From Virgibacillus sp. NKC19-3 (GTDB lineage: Bacteria > Bacillota > Bacilli > Bacillales > Amphibacillaceae), in assembly GCF_019837165.1 (NCBI RefSeq), contig NZ_JAGYHC010000001.1, positions 868,001 to 932,000 on the forward strand: a DNA stretch of 64,000 nt, written 5' to 3'. A program made the translations under genes and the position numbers. Numbering within the stretch: the stretch's first letter is position 1; every line of letters starts with the position of its first letter. Under the pieces are notes generated by a model. It did not search any database. It saw only the letters and a program-made list of their open reading frames with translations, and was not told the DNA's origin. Positions 6,969 to 16,196 of the stretch are shown in pieces.

Positions 6969-8282
6969 ATGATGGCGAAGAAATTAACACTACTACTTGC
7001 TACATTATTTTTAACTGCAGTAGTGATTAGTGGTTGTGGTAGTGAAGATGCAGAAGAAGCGGAGGCAGATGCAGAACCGGCTGCTGAAGAAAATGAGGAT
7101 GAAACGGAAGAAGATGAGGAATCAGAGGAGCCGGAAGAAACCGAAGAAGAAATGGAAGTAGGCGATGAAGAAGAGGAAGCTGAAGATTCGGAAGGTGACA
7201 GTGATTTTGAAGCGTTAATTACATATATGGAGGATGAAACAGAAGGTACTACCAAAGTTATGTATGAAAATGATGAATCACAAGAACATGATATGGAAGG
7301 TGTGAATGTATCTTTAGATGGTTACACACTAGTTGAATTAACAGATTTTCATACCAACTATGAAATTCCCTTTGATGATCAAACGGATGGCGGCGTTATT
7401 ATTGCCAAGTATACGGTGAAAAATGATACAGATGACGATGTTTCGTATATGCCCACTTTCGATATGACGTACGATGGAGCAGAAAAAATGATAAATAATT
7501 ACAGGGAGTTATTGCCAGAAGATGAACAACTTCCCGTCATGTTATCTCCAGACGATGACTATATGATTGATGCCGGGGATGAGGTAACTGGCTATTATAC
7601 ATACCCGTTTGGCCAAGATCGTTTAGATGATGTCATGGATAAAGGAACGGTCGATGTTGAAGTTCCACAACCGCAGCAAGATCCGGACGACTTTTCCAGT
7701 ACATTTGGTGAGGATGGACGATTTGAATTTACCCTTGATCAGGATAGTTCCGATGAAAAAGAGGAAAAGGATGGTCAAAACTTCTACGAAGACAAAGTTA
7801 CAGCAGACAATATGGGCGATAAAACAATGTTGAAAGAAAAAGATGGGATAGATGAAAGCGAAGAACTGGGCGATATTACCGTTACATTAGATGGTTACCA
7901 ATTCACGGAGTTCGAACCAAATGAAGAAGAGGCGCCACGCTTCGAAGACTTTAGTGAAGGGGTTGTTCTGTTAACTGTAAAATTTGCTATTGATAATGAA
8001 AATGCATCCGAAGTAGGCCATAGTTCCATCATGTCTACGTTAACGGTGAATGATGGATCACAATATATGATAAATGAAGGCATGTTACTTAATTACCGTA
8101 ATGACGATATGATTGATTCTGGGGAATCAGGTGAATTATTACAAGTATATGTGTTAGATCAAGAACAATATGAGAAAATCTGGAAAGATAAAGCGTTTGA
8201 AGTTGAGGTCGGCCCAATGAAAGATCAGGAAGCACAAGATATATCCAAAGGAAAAGAGGCAACGTTTACTTTGCCGGAATAA
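6969..8282 (+). CDS. Acidic lipoprotein with duplicated DUF5068-like domain
   Basis: The 437-residue product has a lipoprotein signal peptide ending VVISGC (Cys near residue 23), then an extremely acidic Glu/Asp linker to about residue 85. Two related beta-rich modules follow (about 95-235 and 275-435), each with VxLDGYxxxE, a DGxVxxxxFxxxN segment and a YMIxxGE/MIDSGE motif. This matches the DUF5068 lipoproteins of Bacilli. Such charge is typical of surface proteins of halotolerant species. Function unknown. GGAGG precedes the start; the ATG at 6972 is equally possible. Confidence 0.7.
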   Translation: MMAKKLTLLLATLFLTAVVISGCGSEDAEEAEADAEPAAEENEDETEEDEESEEPEETEEEMEVGDEEEEAEDSEGDSDFEALITYMEDETEGTTKVMYENDESQEHDMEGVNVSLDGYTLVELTDFHTNYEIPFDDQTDGGVIIAKYTVKNDTDDDVSYMPTFDMTYDGAEKMINNYRELLPEDEQLPVMLSPDDDYMIDAGDEVTGYYTYPFGQDRLDDVMDKGTVDVEVPQPQQDPDDFSSTFGEDGRFEFTLDQDSSDEKEEKDGQNFYEDKVTADNMGDKTMLKEKDGIDESEELGDITVTLDGYQFTEFEPNEEEAPRFEDFSEGVVLLTVKFAIDNENASEVGHSSIMSTLTVNDGSQYMINEGMLLNYRNDDMIDSGESGELLQVYVLDQEQYEKIWKDKAFEVEVGPMKDQEAQDISKGKEATFTLPE

Positions 8283-8305
8283 TAGATAGTAAGATTTCCT
8301 CTAAT

Positions 8306-8348
8306 TATGGAAAATGGCCGAGCAGTAATTTGCTCGGCTTTTTCCATA
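8306..8348 (+). terminator. Rho-independent terminator
   Basis: GCCGAGCA (8317-8324) pairs with TGCTCGGC (8331-8338), extended by ATGGAAAA pairing with TTTTTCCAT, and includes a T-run. It closes the DUF5068 lipoprotein transcript. Confidence 0.85.
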
Positions 8349-8424
8349 TAAATACAAGTGATTGTCAAGAAATAGCTGTCTTTGTTTACTGGAATAATCT
8401 ATATAGTAGACTATCAATGAGCAA

Positions 8425-8568
8425 ATGGTAGCGAAAGAACACGTTCACTCTTTTAATAGGGAAAATATTGAGGAGATTTACTTCGAAGGTTATAAGGACG
8501 AACAAGAAGAATTATTTAGAGAAAAGCATAAAGGAAGAATGAAAGATATCATTATCCGAATTTTTTAA
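8425..8568 (+). pseudogene. DUF4176 C-terminal fragment 1
   Basis: A 47-codon open frame encodes FNRENIEEIYFEGYKDEQEE and a charged tail, matching the C-terminal signature of DUF4176 proteins (F-N-x-E-D-I-x-x-V-x-F-E-G-F-x-D-E-E). The N-terminal half of the usual domain is missing. DUF4176 genes accompany LXG-type toxins of type VII secretion loci. No ribosome site is evident. Confidence 0.6.
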
Positions 8569-8674
8569 CCGATGATTAAAACGCTATTAGCATAAAAATA
8601 TCAACAATTCTGGTTAAAAAGGACTTTATTAGAGAGATAAATATTGGCAAAGGGTGAAAAAACATTCCTTTCCT

Positions 8675-8746
8675 ATTCAAGATGGGCTTGATTGGGCTGG
8701 GGATGCTATTTCCGGTGGTCTAGATGCCATTAACCCATTTGCCTGA
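8675..8746 (+). pseudogene. 3' scrap of a toxin-like gene
   Basis: The frame reads IQDGLDWAGDAISGGLDAIN and ends at the TGA 8744-8746. It is a Gly/Ala-rich amphipathic C-terminus like those ending LXG or TspA-type effectors, with no gene body upstream. It lies directly before the DUF443 gene, where the cognate toxin would be expected. The assignment rests on context and composition only. Confidence 0.35.
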
Positions 8747-8777
8747 TGATTTTAAGACAGTACAAAGGGGTGGCAGC

Positions 8778-9431
8778 ATGAAAACTAAAATAAGAAGTTT
8801 AGTAAAAAATCCGCGATACCGGCTATTACATGTCGGTGACAGTCACTATATCATAGATATGGGGAGCTCGTTTTGGAGAATAATTACTCCATTTTTTTCA
8901 TGGATTTTCTCACATCGTATTTATAAAGTGGATGATGAAGAAATCGTCAAACAGTTGCAGGCTCCACCTAAGGAAAAAGCAGGATTTTCAGCAAATGCAG
9001 CGTATGGAGCAATAGGGTATTTATTGGTTCCACTAATTGGACCTGTATTAGATTATCTCGAATTTTCCATGCCTCTTTGGTTGAGTGTGGCACTTTTAGT
9101 AATATCTCTGTTTTCAGTTGTGCTTTTATTTCACTCTCTTTATCAAAGGTATGAAAAAAAATTGCACAAAATTGTCCAGCTTGCGTCGTTACCGCGGTAT
9201 AAAATACGACTTCATCCCAAATCATTCGGACATGTTGTTAAAGTGTTTTTTATATATATGATTATGTTAAGTTTTTCAATATTTACTTATATAGGTTATA
9301 TTTCCATACAAAATATTTTTTTGTTGTTTGGAGGATCGCTTTTTCTCTTTCTTGTATTTGCATGTAGCCTGTTCCCCGTAGAAGAAGAAATGACAACTGT
9401 AAAATTTCTGGAAAAACAAAAAAATGATTAA
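8778..9431 (+). CDS. DUF443 (TsaI-like) immunity-type membrane protein
   Basis: The 217-residue product begins with the DUF443 hallmark: NPRYRLL, then a D-S-x-Y-I-I-D-M-G-S-S-F-W segment and FFSWIFSHRIYKVDDEE. About five membrane segments follow. Staphylococcus aureus DUF443 proteins (TsaI) protect against the type VII-secreted membrane-depolarising toxin TspA, so an immunity role is likely. The ATG at 8778 with AAAGGGGTGG upstream is preferred over the ATG at 8724. It is the one intact gene among toxin-module fragments. Confidence 0.7.
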   Translation: MKTKIRSLVKNPRYRLLHVGDSHYIIDMGSSFWRIITPFFSWIFSHRIYKVDDEEIVKQLQAPPKEKAGFSANAAYGAIGYLLVPLIGPVLDYLEFSMPLWLSVALLVISLFSVVLLFHSLYQRYEKKLHKIVQLASLPRYKIRLHPKSFGHVVKVFFIYMIMLSFSIFTYIGYISIQNIFLLFGGSLFLFLVFACSLFPVEEEMTTVKFLEKQKND

Positions 9432-9483
9432 TCAGTATGAATCCAAACGTATATCTGATTTAAAGCTAATATCGTGTTAAGAT

Positions 9484-9717
9484 GAATTATTTTATTTTGC
9501 CATTAAATGTTGGACTAAAGAAGGCATATGATGTTGCCGAACGGAGGAGGAAGAAATTGAAGGGGTATGGTATGACTATTCTAGTTGTTTTTATCCCCAA
9601 GGATTGAATCCTCAAGAAGTATTCTATTTTAACGAAGAAAACATAGATGAAGTGGTTTTTGAAGGGTTTAAGGATGAAGAAGAAGAGGAGCGTTTCCAAA
9701 AGCTTTTCAAAGACTGA
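9484..9717 (+). pseudogene. Frameshifted DUF4176 gene 2
   Basis: An N-terminal fragment (NYFILPLNVGLKK) and a C-terminal fragment (YPQGLNPQEVFYFNEENIDE, then VVFEGFKDEEEERFQKLFKD, stop 9715-9717) lie in different frames. Together they match a nearly full-length DUF4176 protein, the small partner of LXG-type type VII toxins. At least one frameshift near 9545 separates the parts. Confidence 0.65.
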
Positions 9718-9791
9718 CAGCAGAAAGAAAAGCCAAACATAAAAAAAGGAACTGTTACAGGGCTAATGGCATAAGTCATTGTAAAATAATT

Positions 9792-10515
9792 ATGAAAGAA
9801 GCATATTATCCGTATGCTTCTTTTGTTACAAATTTTCTGCTAAAGAAGGAAGCGTTCCGATCAGGTGTGGATGTTAGTGAAACGGCCGTCATTCGAAGCA
9901 ATTATTTACAAGACGTCCAAGAAGACGTAAATGAACTTTATGAAGATTTGACTTCTTTCACTAGTAAAGGCGTTGAAACAGATATTGGAGCAACCATGGG
10001 CCAGATAGAGACAGCAATGAAAAATGCACAAATAAGTGAGGGACAGGCGCGGTTTGCGGATTGTGAAGGAGCACCTCCAAGCAATGAGTTAGTGAATTTG
10101 TAGGAATATAATCAAGCCAAGAAAGAGAAACAGATTGAAAAAGTCAAGGAAGTTAAGGATGATGCTATTAAAAATATGGATGAACCGTCACAAGAAATAT
10201 TAAATCAACTATATACTGACTTGAAAAACGGTGAGATTGATGAAGCAGAATTCTACAGTCAGTTGGATAACCTAAAAGATATACAAAGCGAGGAAGCAGC
10301 ATTTAAAGGTTTGCAACAAAAGGATAAAGAACAACTTGTGGAGGAAAATGGAGAACTTGTGAGTGCTTTACAAACTGTGTTTGGAAATGATTGGTATTCA
10401 AGATTTACGGATATGGCATCACTAGCTGCACTTACAACTAATTTTTTCAAGCGATTTGACGACCAGGATTAGTAGCTGAATCTATTGGAAATGGGGTACA
10501 GTCTGGTTTGGATTA
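9792..10515 (+). pseudogene. Broken effector-like helical protein gene
   Basis: Two segments in the same frame (9792-10100 and 10104-10472) are separated by a single in-frame TAG at 10101-10103. After 10472 a shifted frame continues with VAESIGNGVQSGLD to 10515. The translation is charged and helical (SNYLQDVQEDVNELYEDL, GQIETAMKNAQISEG), like the stalk region of type VII LXG-type effectors, and both ends are truncated. Position next to DUF4176 and DUF443 supports a toxin relic; the exact family is not certain. Confidence 0.5.
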
Positions 10516-10624
10516 ATTACAAGACGGTATAATGTCTTTTGTAGGATGAATATCTGGAACAAAGCTTAATCTTTATGAATGACTAAAGCAATAAACATTA
10601 TGCAAAAAAGAAAGGAAAGGTTAC

Positions 10625-11482
10625 ATGAGAAATATATTCTCAGGCTCTTTTTCCCAAGTGGAAGACGCAATTAGTGAAAGCTTTGCAAAAAATTCAATTG
10701 ATACCATAGAGAGGTTTTCTTTTGGAAAATCGATTATATTTATCATATTTTTTATGGGAGGTTTCTCAGCTTTATATGGAGTGAGTATATGGATGGGAGG
10801 CAATTTGGATACCGGAACAATTGTGCTTGATACGAATAATGAGTTCGTCCCATTTTTATCAAACATTTGGTATCCAATCTTACAAAGTACACTAATGGTA
10901 ATTACTTTATTTGGAGGCTTATATTATAGGAAGAAAAACAATGTAAAAGGGTTTATTATTTATAATACTTCTTTTACAGTTTTTGTACTCCTGATTATGT
11001 TCTTATATTTTAAGTTTACACAATTAATCGTTTATTCTTTTCCATTGCGTATGGTGTATACTGTTTTATTTATCTTCTGTCTCGTTTATGTTTTTGTTCG
11101 GAGTTACCAGAACGCGAAAGAATTGGTGTTTGGGGAGAAAAAGAAAAGAAGTACCATCGTAGAATGGTTCAGCAGAAATAAGAAAAGTGTATTAAGTGTG
11201 TTGGCAGCCGTTGGTAGTCTGTATTATCTTGGCAAGGTTATTTTTCCTGCAACGGGAGACTTGGAAACTCGTTTAATGGGAGGGCTGATCGATTTTGTTC
11301 CGCTATCTGCCTGTCTAGCTATCCTAGGATTTTTGTATCTTAATAGTGTCGTTATTAGAAGCTACTACCTTAATAAATACTCCGAAGACTTCAGAATAAA
11401 ATTCGGAGTAGACAAGAGCGAATGGTACGGGAAAAAGCATAAAGATAAGGATCATACCCATTTAAAAAATCAAGAGATGTAG
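10625..11482 (+). CDS. Polytopic membrane protein, tandem copy 1
   Basis: A 285-residue protein with about six membrane segments. A short N-terminal soluble region (FSQVEDAISESFAKNSIDTI) and a conserved cytoplasmic loop FGEKKKRSTIVEWFSRNKKS are shared with the adjacent copy at 11558. The strong SD AAGGAAAGG precedes ATG. No family recognised. Tandem membrane paralogues directly after a toxin relic are reminiscent of immunity-gene arrays, but this is inference. Confidence 0.7.
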   Translation: MRNIFSGSFSQVEDAISESFAKNSIDTIERFSFGKSIIFIIFFMGGFSALYGVSIWMGGNLDTGTIVLDTNNEFVPFLSNIWYPILQSTLMVITLFGGLYYRKKNNVKGFIIYNTSFTVFVLLIMFLYFKFTQLIVYSFPLRMVYTVLFIFCLVYVFVRSYQNAKELVFGEKKKRSTIVEWFSRNKKSVLSVLAAVGSLYYLGKVIFPATGDLETRLMGGLIDFVPLSACLAILGFLYLNSVVIRSYYLNKYSEDFRIKFGVDKSEWYGKKHKDKDHTHLKNQEM

Positions 11483-11557
11483 TTTTTATGAAAACAGGAC
11501 TGAATGAGAGATACGAATAATAAATAAATACAGTTTACTGAGGAAAGGAAATGTTAC

Positions 11558-12379
11558 ATGAGAAATATATTCTTAGGCTCTTTCTCCCAAGTGGAAGACG
11601 CAGTTAGTGAAAGCTTTGCAAAAAATTCAATTGATACAATAGAGAAATTTTCTTTTGGAAAAGCTTTTTTAGCTCTATCGTTTGGTCTTGGCGTCTTCTA
11701 TGCAATATATGGTTTTGGTATATTTATGGGAAACAATATGGATACTGGAACAATTGTGCTTGATATGAATAATGAATATATTCCCTTCTTATCAAACATT
11801 TGGTTTGCGATCATACCGGGTATTTTAATTTTAATTACTATATTTGGTGGAGGATATTATAGGAAGAAAAATAATGTGAAAGCGTTTTTTATTTATAACA
11901 CATTTCTTACAATGTATTTACTTCCATTTTTATTATGGACTTTTAAGGTGGCACAGTTATTTGTTTATTTTTTTCCATTGCGCATGGTATATACTGTTTT
12001 ATTTAGCTTGTGTATCACTTATGTTTTTATTCGAAGTTACAAAAACGCAAAAGAAATGGTGTTTGGGGAGAAAAAGAAAAGAAGTGCCATCGTAGAATGG
12101 TTCAGCAGAAACAGGAAAAGTGTTCTAAGCGTTTTGGCTGCTATCGGCGGTCTGTATTTCCTTGTCAAGACTATATTTCCTTCTGCAGGAGATATGGAAA
12201 CCCGTTTGATGGGAGCGTTGATCGATTTCGCGCCATTATTTGTTTGTTTGATATTTTTATTATTTCTGTATCTTAATAATGTCGTTATCCGAAGTTATTA
12301 TCTTAATAAATACACAGAAGAATTCAGACTTAAATTTGGAATAGATAAGAGCGAGTGGTATGGAAAAAAGTATTTCTAA
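11558..12379 (+). CDS. Polytopic membrane protein, tandem copy 2
   Basis: A 273-residue paralogue of 10625-11482. The first 35 residues and the loop FGEKKKRSAIVEWFSRNRKS are nearly identical, while the membrane segments have diverged. It lacks the last 12 or so residues of copy 1. The upstream region with AGGAAAGG is also duplicated, showing that the repeat unit included the leader. Function unknown. Confidence 0.7.
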   Translation: MRNIFLGSFSQVEDAVSESFAKNSIDTIEKFSFGKAFLALSFGLGVFYAIYGFGIFMGNNMDTGTIVLDMNNEYIPFLSNIWFAIIPGILILITIFGGGYYRKKNNVKAFFIYNTFLTMYLLPFLLWTFKVAQLFVYFFPLRMVYTVLFSLCITYVFIRSYKNAKEMVFGEKKKRSAIVEWFSRNRKSVLSVLAAIGGLYFLVKTIFPSAGDMETRLMGALIDFAPLFVCLIFLLFLYLNNVVIRSYYLNKYTEEFRLKFGIDKSEWYGKKYF

Positions 12380-12397
12380 TTGTAAAGTGTTTTTAAT

Positions 12398-12906
12398 TTG
12401 ATAGAAAATAAAATAGAGTTTTATCATTCAAAAGGGAAGCTTTTTCTCGGATTCATTTTTTCATTATTACTGGTTGTTTTTGGCACCTTAATAATGTATA
12501 TTGCCTATATAGAAAAAGCTATACTACTTATCGCTTTGGCATTGTTTATTATTGTTTTATTTAGTTTCTTTACCATTGCGAATATATTGAAAGTTATCCG
12601 GGTTATCCTTATATCGCGATAACGGATGAATATCTTCAATTAGATTCATCTACGAAAAGTGAAGTAGCCATTTATTATACGGATATTGAATACATAAAGG
12701 TATCTGAAGTTTCCTTCCAAAGGATCTTCGAGATTGTTTTATATGACGAAGGTGATTATTTTGCTCAATTGTCCTTTCATAATAAAGTGAGATTATGTAT
12801 GAATCGAGTAACTGGTTTTTCGCTATTCACGATTAACCCAAAAGCTACACGAAAACAAGATCGCTCTCGATTACTAGAGACGTTAGATTTGATTATGCAA
12901 CAATAA
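12398..12906 (+). pseudogene. Frameshifted membrane/PH-like gene (STM3941-like)
   Basis: A first frame from TTG 12398 encodes two hydrophobic helices (residues about 14-65) and stops at 12622. A second frame continues from about 12600 with YIAITDEYLQLDSSTK, an I-x-Y-x-D-I-E-Y-I strand pattern and a C-terminal RLLETLDLIMQQ, ending 12906. Together they resemble the two-helix plus beta-domain layout of STM3941-type proteins. The frameshift and lack of a ribosome site indicate decay. Confidence 0.55.
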
Positions 12907-13542
12907 TTTAACAACGAAGCTTCAATCTTTGAAACTGCACAAAAACAAAATGAAGAAGGGTTTATTATAGGTTTGGAAAAAGAGGAAACAGCAGATTATT
13001 ATTATGTTTTTGCATTACAGGATTTATCGGAAATGGCTATTGTTCCATATGCAGAACTTGGAGATGCAATTGAGGAAGAAGAACTTATTCTTTATTACCC
13101 AATATTAAAGAAGATTAACGGTACGCTCAGCATGATAGACCGGAAAATCATTGACACAGTAAAGCATCAAGTCAGGGGAGTAGAAAAAGAACACCTTTTG
13201 AGTGAGGACAGTAATTATATTTATTTAGGCGGAGATGATTCCCCATTAGCAGAAGGAATACAACGAATTCAAAAAGTGGAAGATTATATTGAAGGAACTG
13301 AACAAACTTATGCGGAATTCCAATTGAATTATGATGAAATAGCAGATGAACTAGGTATAGATTCAGTTGGAATTGGACGTTCAAAGATTGTGTATTTTAA
13401 TGAAGACTTTATTGTTTTGCACTTGAAATATAAAGGTGCAATTACAGGGTCAGCGGGTTCAACAAATGTGATTATTGATTTGCAAGAAGACAAAGACAAT
13501 CCAACCTATTATTTGGTGGATTTAAAATTGCTGCAAACGTAG
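12907..13542 (+). pseudogene. 5'-truncated copy of the tandem lipoprotein gene
   Basis: The frame aligns with the C-terminal half of the intact lipoprotein at 13555-14658 (NEEGFII versus NEEGFIL, VEDYIEGT, AGSTNVI-DLQEDK). It lacks the signal peptide and the first half; homology begins around 12940, directly after the previous relic. The frame can be read from TTG 12973, but the product would be cytoplasmic and is probably non-functional. Confidence 0.65.
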
Positions 13543-13554
13543 GAAGCGGGAGTG

Positions 13555-14658
13555 ATGAAGATGTTGCGCCAAGTTACAAAATTAATCCTTGTTATCATAT
13601 GTCTTCTCCTTCTTACTGCGTGTGGAAAAGAGGATAAAGTGAATTATCAACAAGGACTTCCATCTGAAAATAATCCGGCGCTAACTGAATTCTTACAAGA
13701 TCATATTTTAGGTTATGGATCTATTTTTCTATTTGAAGAAGGAGACACTTTTACGTATGCTATTAGGAACATGAATGAAAATGAAAATACAATAAATTAT
13801 TTTCAATATACGTCATCAGAATTCAATCAATATGCGAATCGGATATTTTCTACAGAAGATCATGCACATGTTCTTCACGAATTATTTAATGGGAAAGAGA
13901 ACCTTCAGGAAACAATAAATCATCAAGAAGACGAACGGTTACCTGATGTGACTTTGGAAGAAGGAAATGTTTTATCAATAAAAACAAGCCAGAATGAAAC
14001 GAGCTTCTCCATATCTGATAATTTGGAGAAAGATATAGACGAAGAATTGCTAATGAATATATATCGGACAAACGAAGAAGGATTTATTTTAGAGTTGGAA
14101 AATGAAACTACAGGTGAGCTTTATTACTTCTTTGCTCTACATGATTTATCGAAAATGGACGTTTTCCAAGATACAGCACTTGATAACGCTATTGAGCAAG
14201 AGGAGTTAGTGCCTTATTATTCGTTATTAGAAAAAGTAAATGAGTCCCTAAGCGTTATTGACTATCAGGTGGTTGATACAAAAACACATCAACCATTTAG
14301 AACAAAAGTAGACGATACTTTTAGCGAGGATTACAAATACGTTTATTTGAATGGAGAAGTGGAACCGCTAACTGAAGGTACGCAAAAAATTCAAAAAGTA
14401 GAAGATTATATTGAAGGAACTAAACAGAATTATGCTGAATTTGAATTGAACTATGACGAGATAGCTGATGAACTTGATTTCGATTCAGTTGGCATAGGGA
14501 TAGCAAAAATAGCATATTTTGATGAAGACTTTATTATCTTAAGCCTTCAATTTGATAGTGCTTTTGTGGGAACAGCAGGTTCAACTAATGTGATTGTCGA
14601 TTTGCAGGAAGACAAAGGTAACCCAGCTTATTATTTAGTAGATTTGAGGTTGCAGTAA
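13555..14658 (+). CDS. Lipoprotein, intact member of a three-copy array
   Basis: The 367-residue product has a lipoprotein signal peptide with lipobox LLLTAC (Cys near residue 23) and an acidic extracytoplasmic domain. No conserved domain is recognised. The ATG at 13555 aligns with the start of the third copy (14678) and is preferred over the GTG at 13552. Related sequence occurs immediately upstream (C-terminal half only) and downstream (first 39 codons only), so this is the surviving complete copy. Function unknown. Confidence 0.7.
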   Translation: MKMLRQVTKLILVIICLLLLTACGKEDKVNYQQGLPSENNPALTEFLQDHILGYGSIFLFEEGDTFTYAIRNMNENENTINYFQYTSSEFNQYANRIFSTEDHAHVLHELFNGKENLQETINHQEDERLPDVTLEEGNVLSIKTSQNETSFSISDNLEKDIDEELLMNIYRTNEEGFILELENETTGELYYFFALHDLSKMDVFQDTALDNAIEQEELVPYYSLLEKVNESLSVIDYQVVDTKTHQPFRTKVDDTFSEDYKYVYLNGEVEPLTEGTQKIQKVEDYIEGTKQNYAEFELNYDEIADELDFDSVGIGIAKIAYFDEDFIILSLQFDSAFVGTAGSTNVIVDLQEDKGNPAYYLVDLRLQ

Positions 14659-14677
14659 AATAGAGGAGGCAGGAGTA

Positions 14678-14797
14678 ATGGATATATTGCGCCAAGTTAC
14701 AACATTAATACTTGTAGTTATATGTCTCCTCCTTCTTTTTGCATGTGGAAAAGAGGGTAATGTGACTTATCAACATGGGTTCCCAACTAGAAAATAG
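14678..14797 (+). pseudogene. 3'-truncated copy of the tandem lipoprotein gene
   Basis: The frame MDILRQVTTLILVVICLLLL, followed by FACGKEG, is a lipoprotein signal peptide nearly identical to that of 13555-14658, with a good SD (GAGGAGGCAGGAG). It stops at 14795-14797 after 39 codons, where similarity ends just before the IS3 relic. The insertion or an associated deletion probably removed the rest. Confidence 0.75.
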
Positions 14798-14808
14798 TTG
14801 GATAGGTT

Positions 14809-15367
14809 ACGCTTAATCAGGATTCGAAAGGAAAATCAAAAACTCGCAATGGAGAATGTTTAAAGCAAGCCGCGCTGATCATGAGACGAAAGTAGATGTG
14901 ATTCGAAATAACGCTACAAATACTTGGTATCAGCAATGTGCGACGTCCTGCAAATTCCACGAAGTACGTATTACTATGAAGCAAAAGACCGGGAAAATAA
15001 CGATGATGAACTGACAGCATTGGTTGTGAATATCTTCAAAGAAAGTCGCAGCATTTACGGTCAAAGAAAAATAAAAAAAGAACTTGAAAAACTTGGTTGG
15101 ACGATGTCCCGTAGACGGATTGGCTGAATCATGAGGGAACAGGGCCTTGTATCTTATGATAACGCCGTCGCCGAAGAATGTTTAAGACCATTAAGACAGA
15201 ATTTGTGAACGGCATCAATTTTCTTTGCCAACAAGCACTTGACCTTGAACTTTTCGATTATGTGAATTGGTTTAATAATATTCGAATTCATGGATCACTT
15301 GATTATTTAATACCAGCTGAATACAAGTTGATGTACTCTTGAAAAATTGTCCAGTTTAGTGTTGACA
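14809..15367 (+). mobile_element. IS3-family element relic
   Basis: The relic contains the end of orfA (RKENQKLAMEN, frame broken) and the N-terminal part of the orfB transposase (IPRSTYYYEAKDRENNDDE, SIYGQRKIKKELEK, stopped at 15124). After an internal deletion comes the C-terminal part of the DDE domain (FKTIKTEFVNG, WFNNIRIHGSLDYL). It ends with a probable right inverted repeat, TGTCCAGTTTAGTGTTGACA at 15348-15367. The left end is missing. The element cannot encode an active transposase. Confidence 0.8.
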
Positions 15368-15470
15368 CTCCAATTATTAATGGCGTCAAAGAGTGGTATG
15401 AAAACAGTAGGAAATAAATTTAAATAAGGGATATATGAATATGTTATTCTAAAGAAACGCTGGAGGAAAT

Positions 15471-16196
15471 ATGAAAATAAACCCTAAAACAAGACATCAG
15501 GATTTAGCTCAACATGTGAAGGAACAGCTAGGATTTATCTCTGTAGAGGATGTTAAATCCTCTGTAGTAGTAATGGTCCTTATTATATACGACGTACCTT
15601 TACTGTTAGCATTATTAAGTATATATAAATTGGAATTTTTATGGATTGTCTCGCCTTTTATTCTTATCCTTCATTTATGGGCAATCCGGCTGCTCATAAA
15701 AGATCCGTACTCTACACAGTTTGAGATGGTTTTATTTATGGGGATGTGGGGATCATTCGGTGCCATTTCCCTGTTTATTTTAATCCAGGGGATGTCGTAC
15801 TATACTCTTCAGATCACTTCGCTATTTTATTATATCATTATGAATGTGGCGTCAATTGTGTTGATGTATATCTATGTAAGATACCAAATCAATAAATATG
15901 CGGGTGACCCGACGAGGGAACGGAAACGTAGTAACCAGTCAAAATATATGGGGCTGTTAACTGCTTCCCCTGCAATAGGATATATATTGGGACAAAGTAT
16001 GCAGGAAACCACTGTATTAAAACATGTTTTTGCTACAGTTGTTATATACTTTTTTGTCATTCTTTTTATGTATATAGCATCAAAGTTTTTACATCGGTAC
16101 TTTTTTATAAGAGCGAATATGGACTACGTCAATTATCATCCATACTCCAACAAGGAAAAGAACAAACTTAAGAAACAAGGAATGGAGATAAAATAA
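15471..16196 (+). CDS. Polytopic membrane protein, unknown
   Basis: This 241-residue protein has a soluble N-terminus (about 1-30) and about six hydrophobic segments between 32 and 215, ending in a charged tail with NKEKNKLKKQ. A clear SD (GGAGGAAAT) precedes the ATG. No family recognised. It is monocistronic and lies just beyond the IS3 relic; a role as an orphan immunity protein is possible but unsupported. Confidence 0.65.
   Translation: MKINPKTRHQDLAQHVKEQLGFISVEDVKSSVVVMVLIIYDVPLLLALLSIYKLEFLWIVSPFILILHLWAIRLLIKDPYSTQFEMVLFMGMWGSFGAISLFILIQGMSYYTLQITSLFYYIIMNVASIVLMYIYVRYQINKYAGDPTRERKRSNQSKYMGLLTASPAIGYILGQSMQETTVLKHVFATVVIYFFVILFMYIASKFLHRYFFIRANMDYVNYHPYSNKEKNKLKKQGMEIK

Noticed and set aside
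15372-15418. C-terminal scrap INGVKEWYENSRK as a gene remnant
   Set aside because: It is only 13 codons and has no match elsewhere in the window; too short to support.
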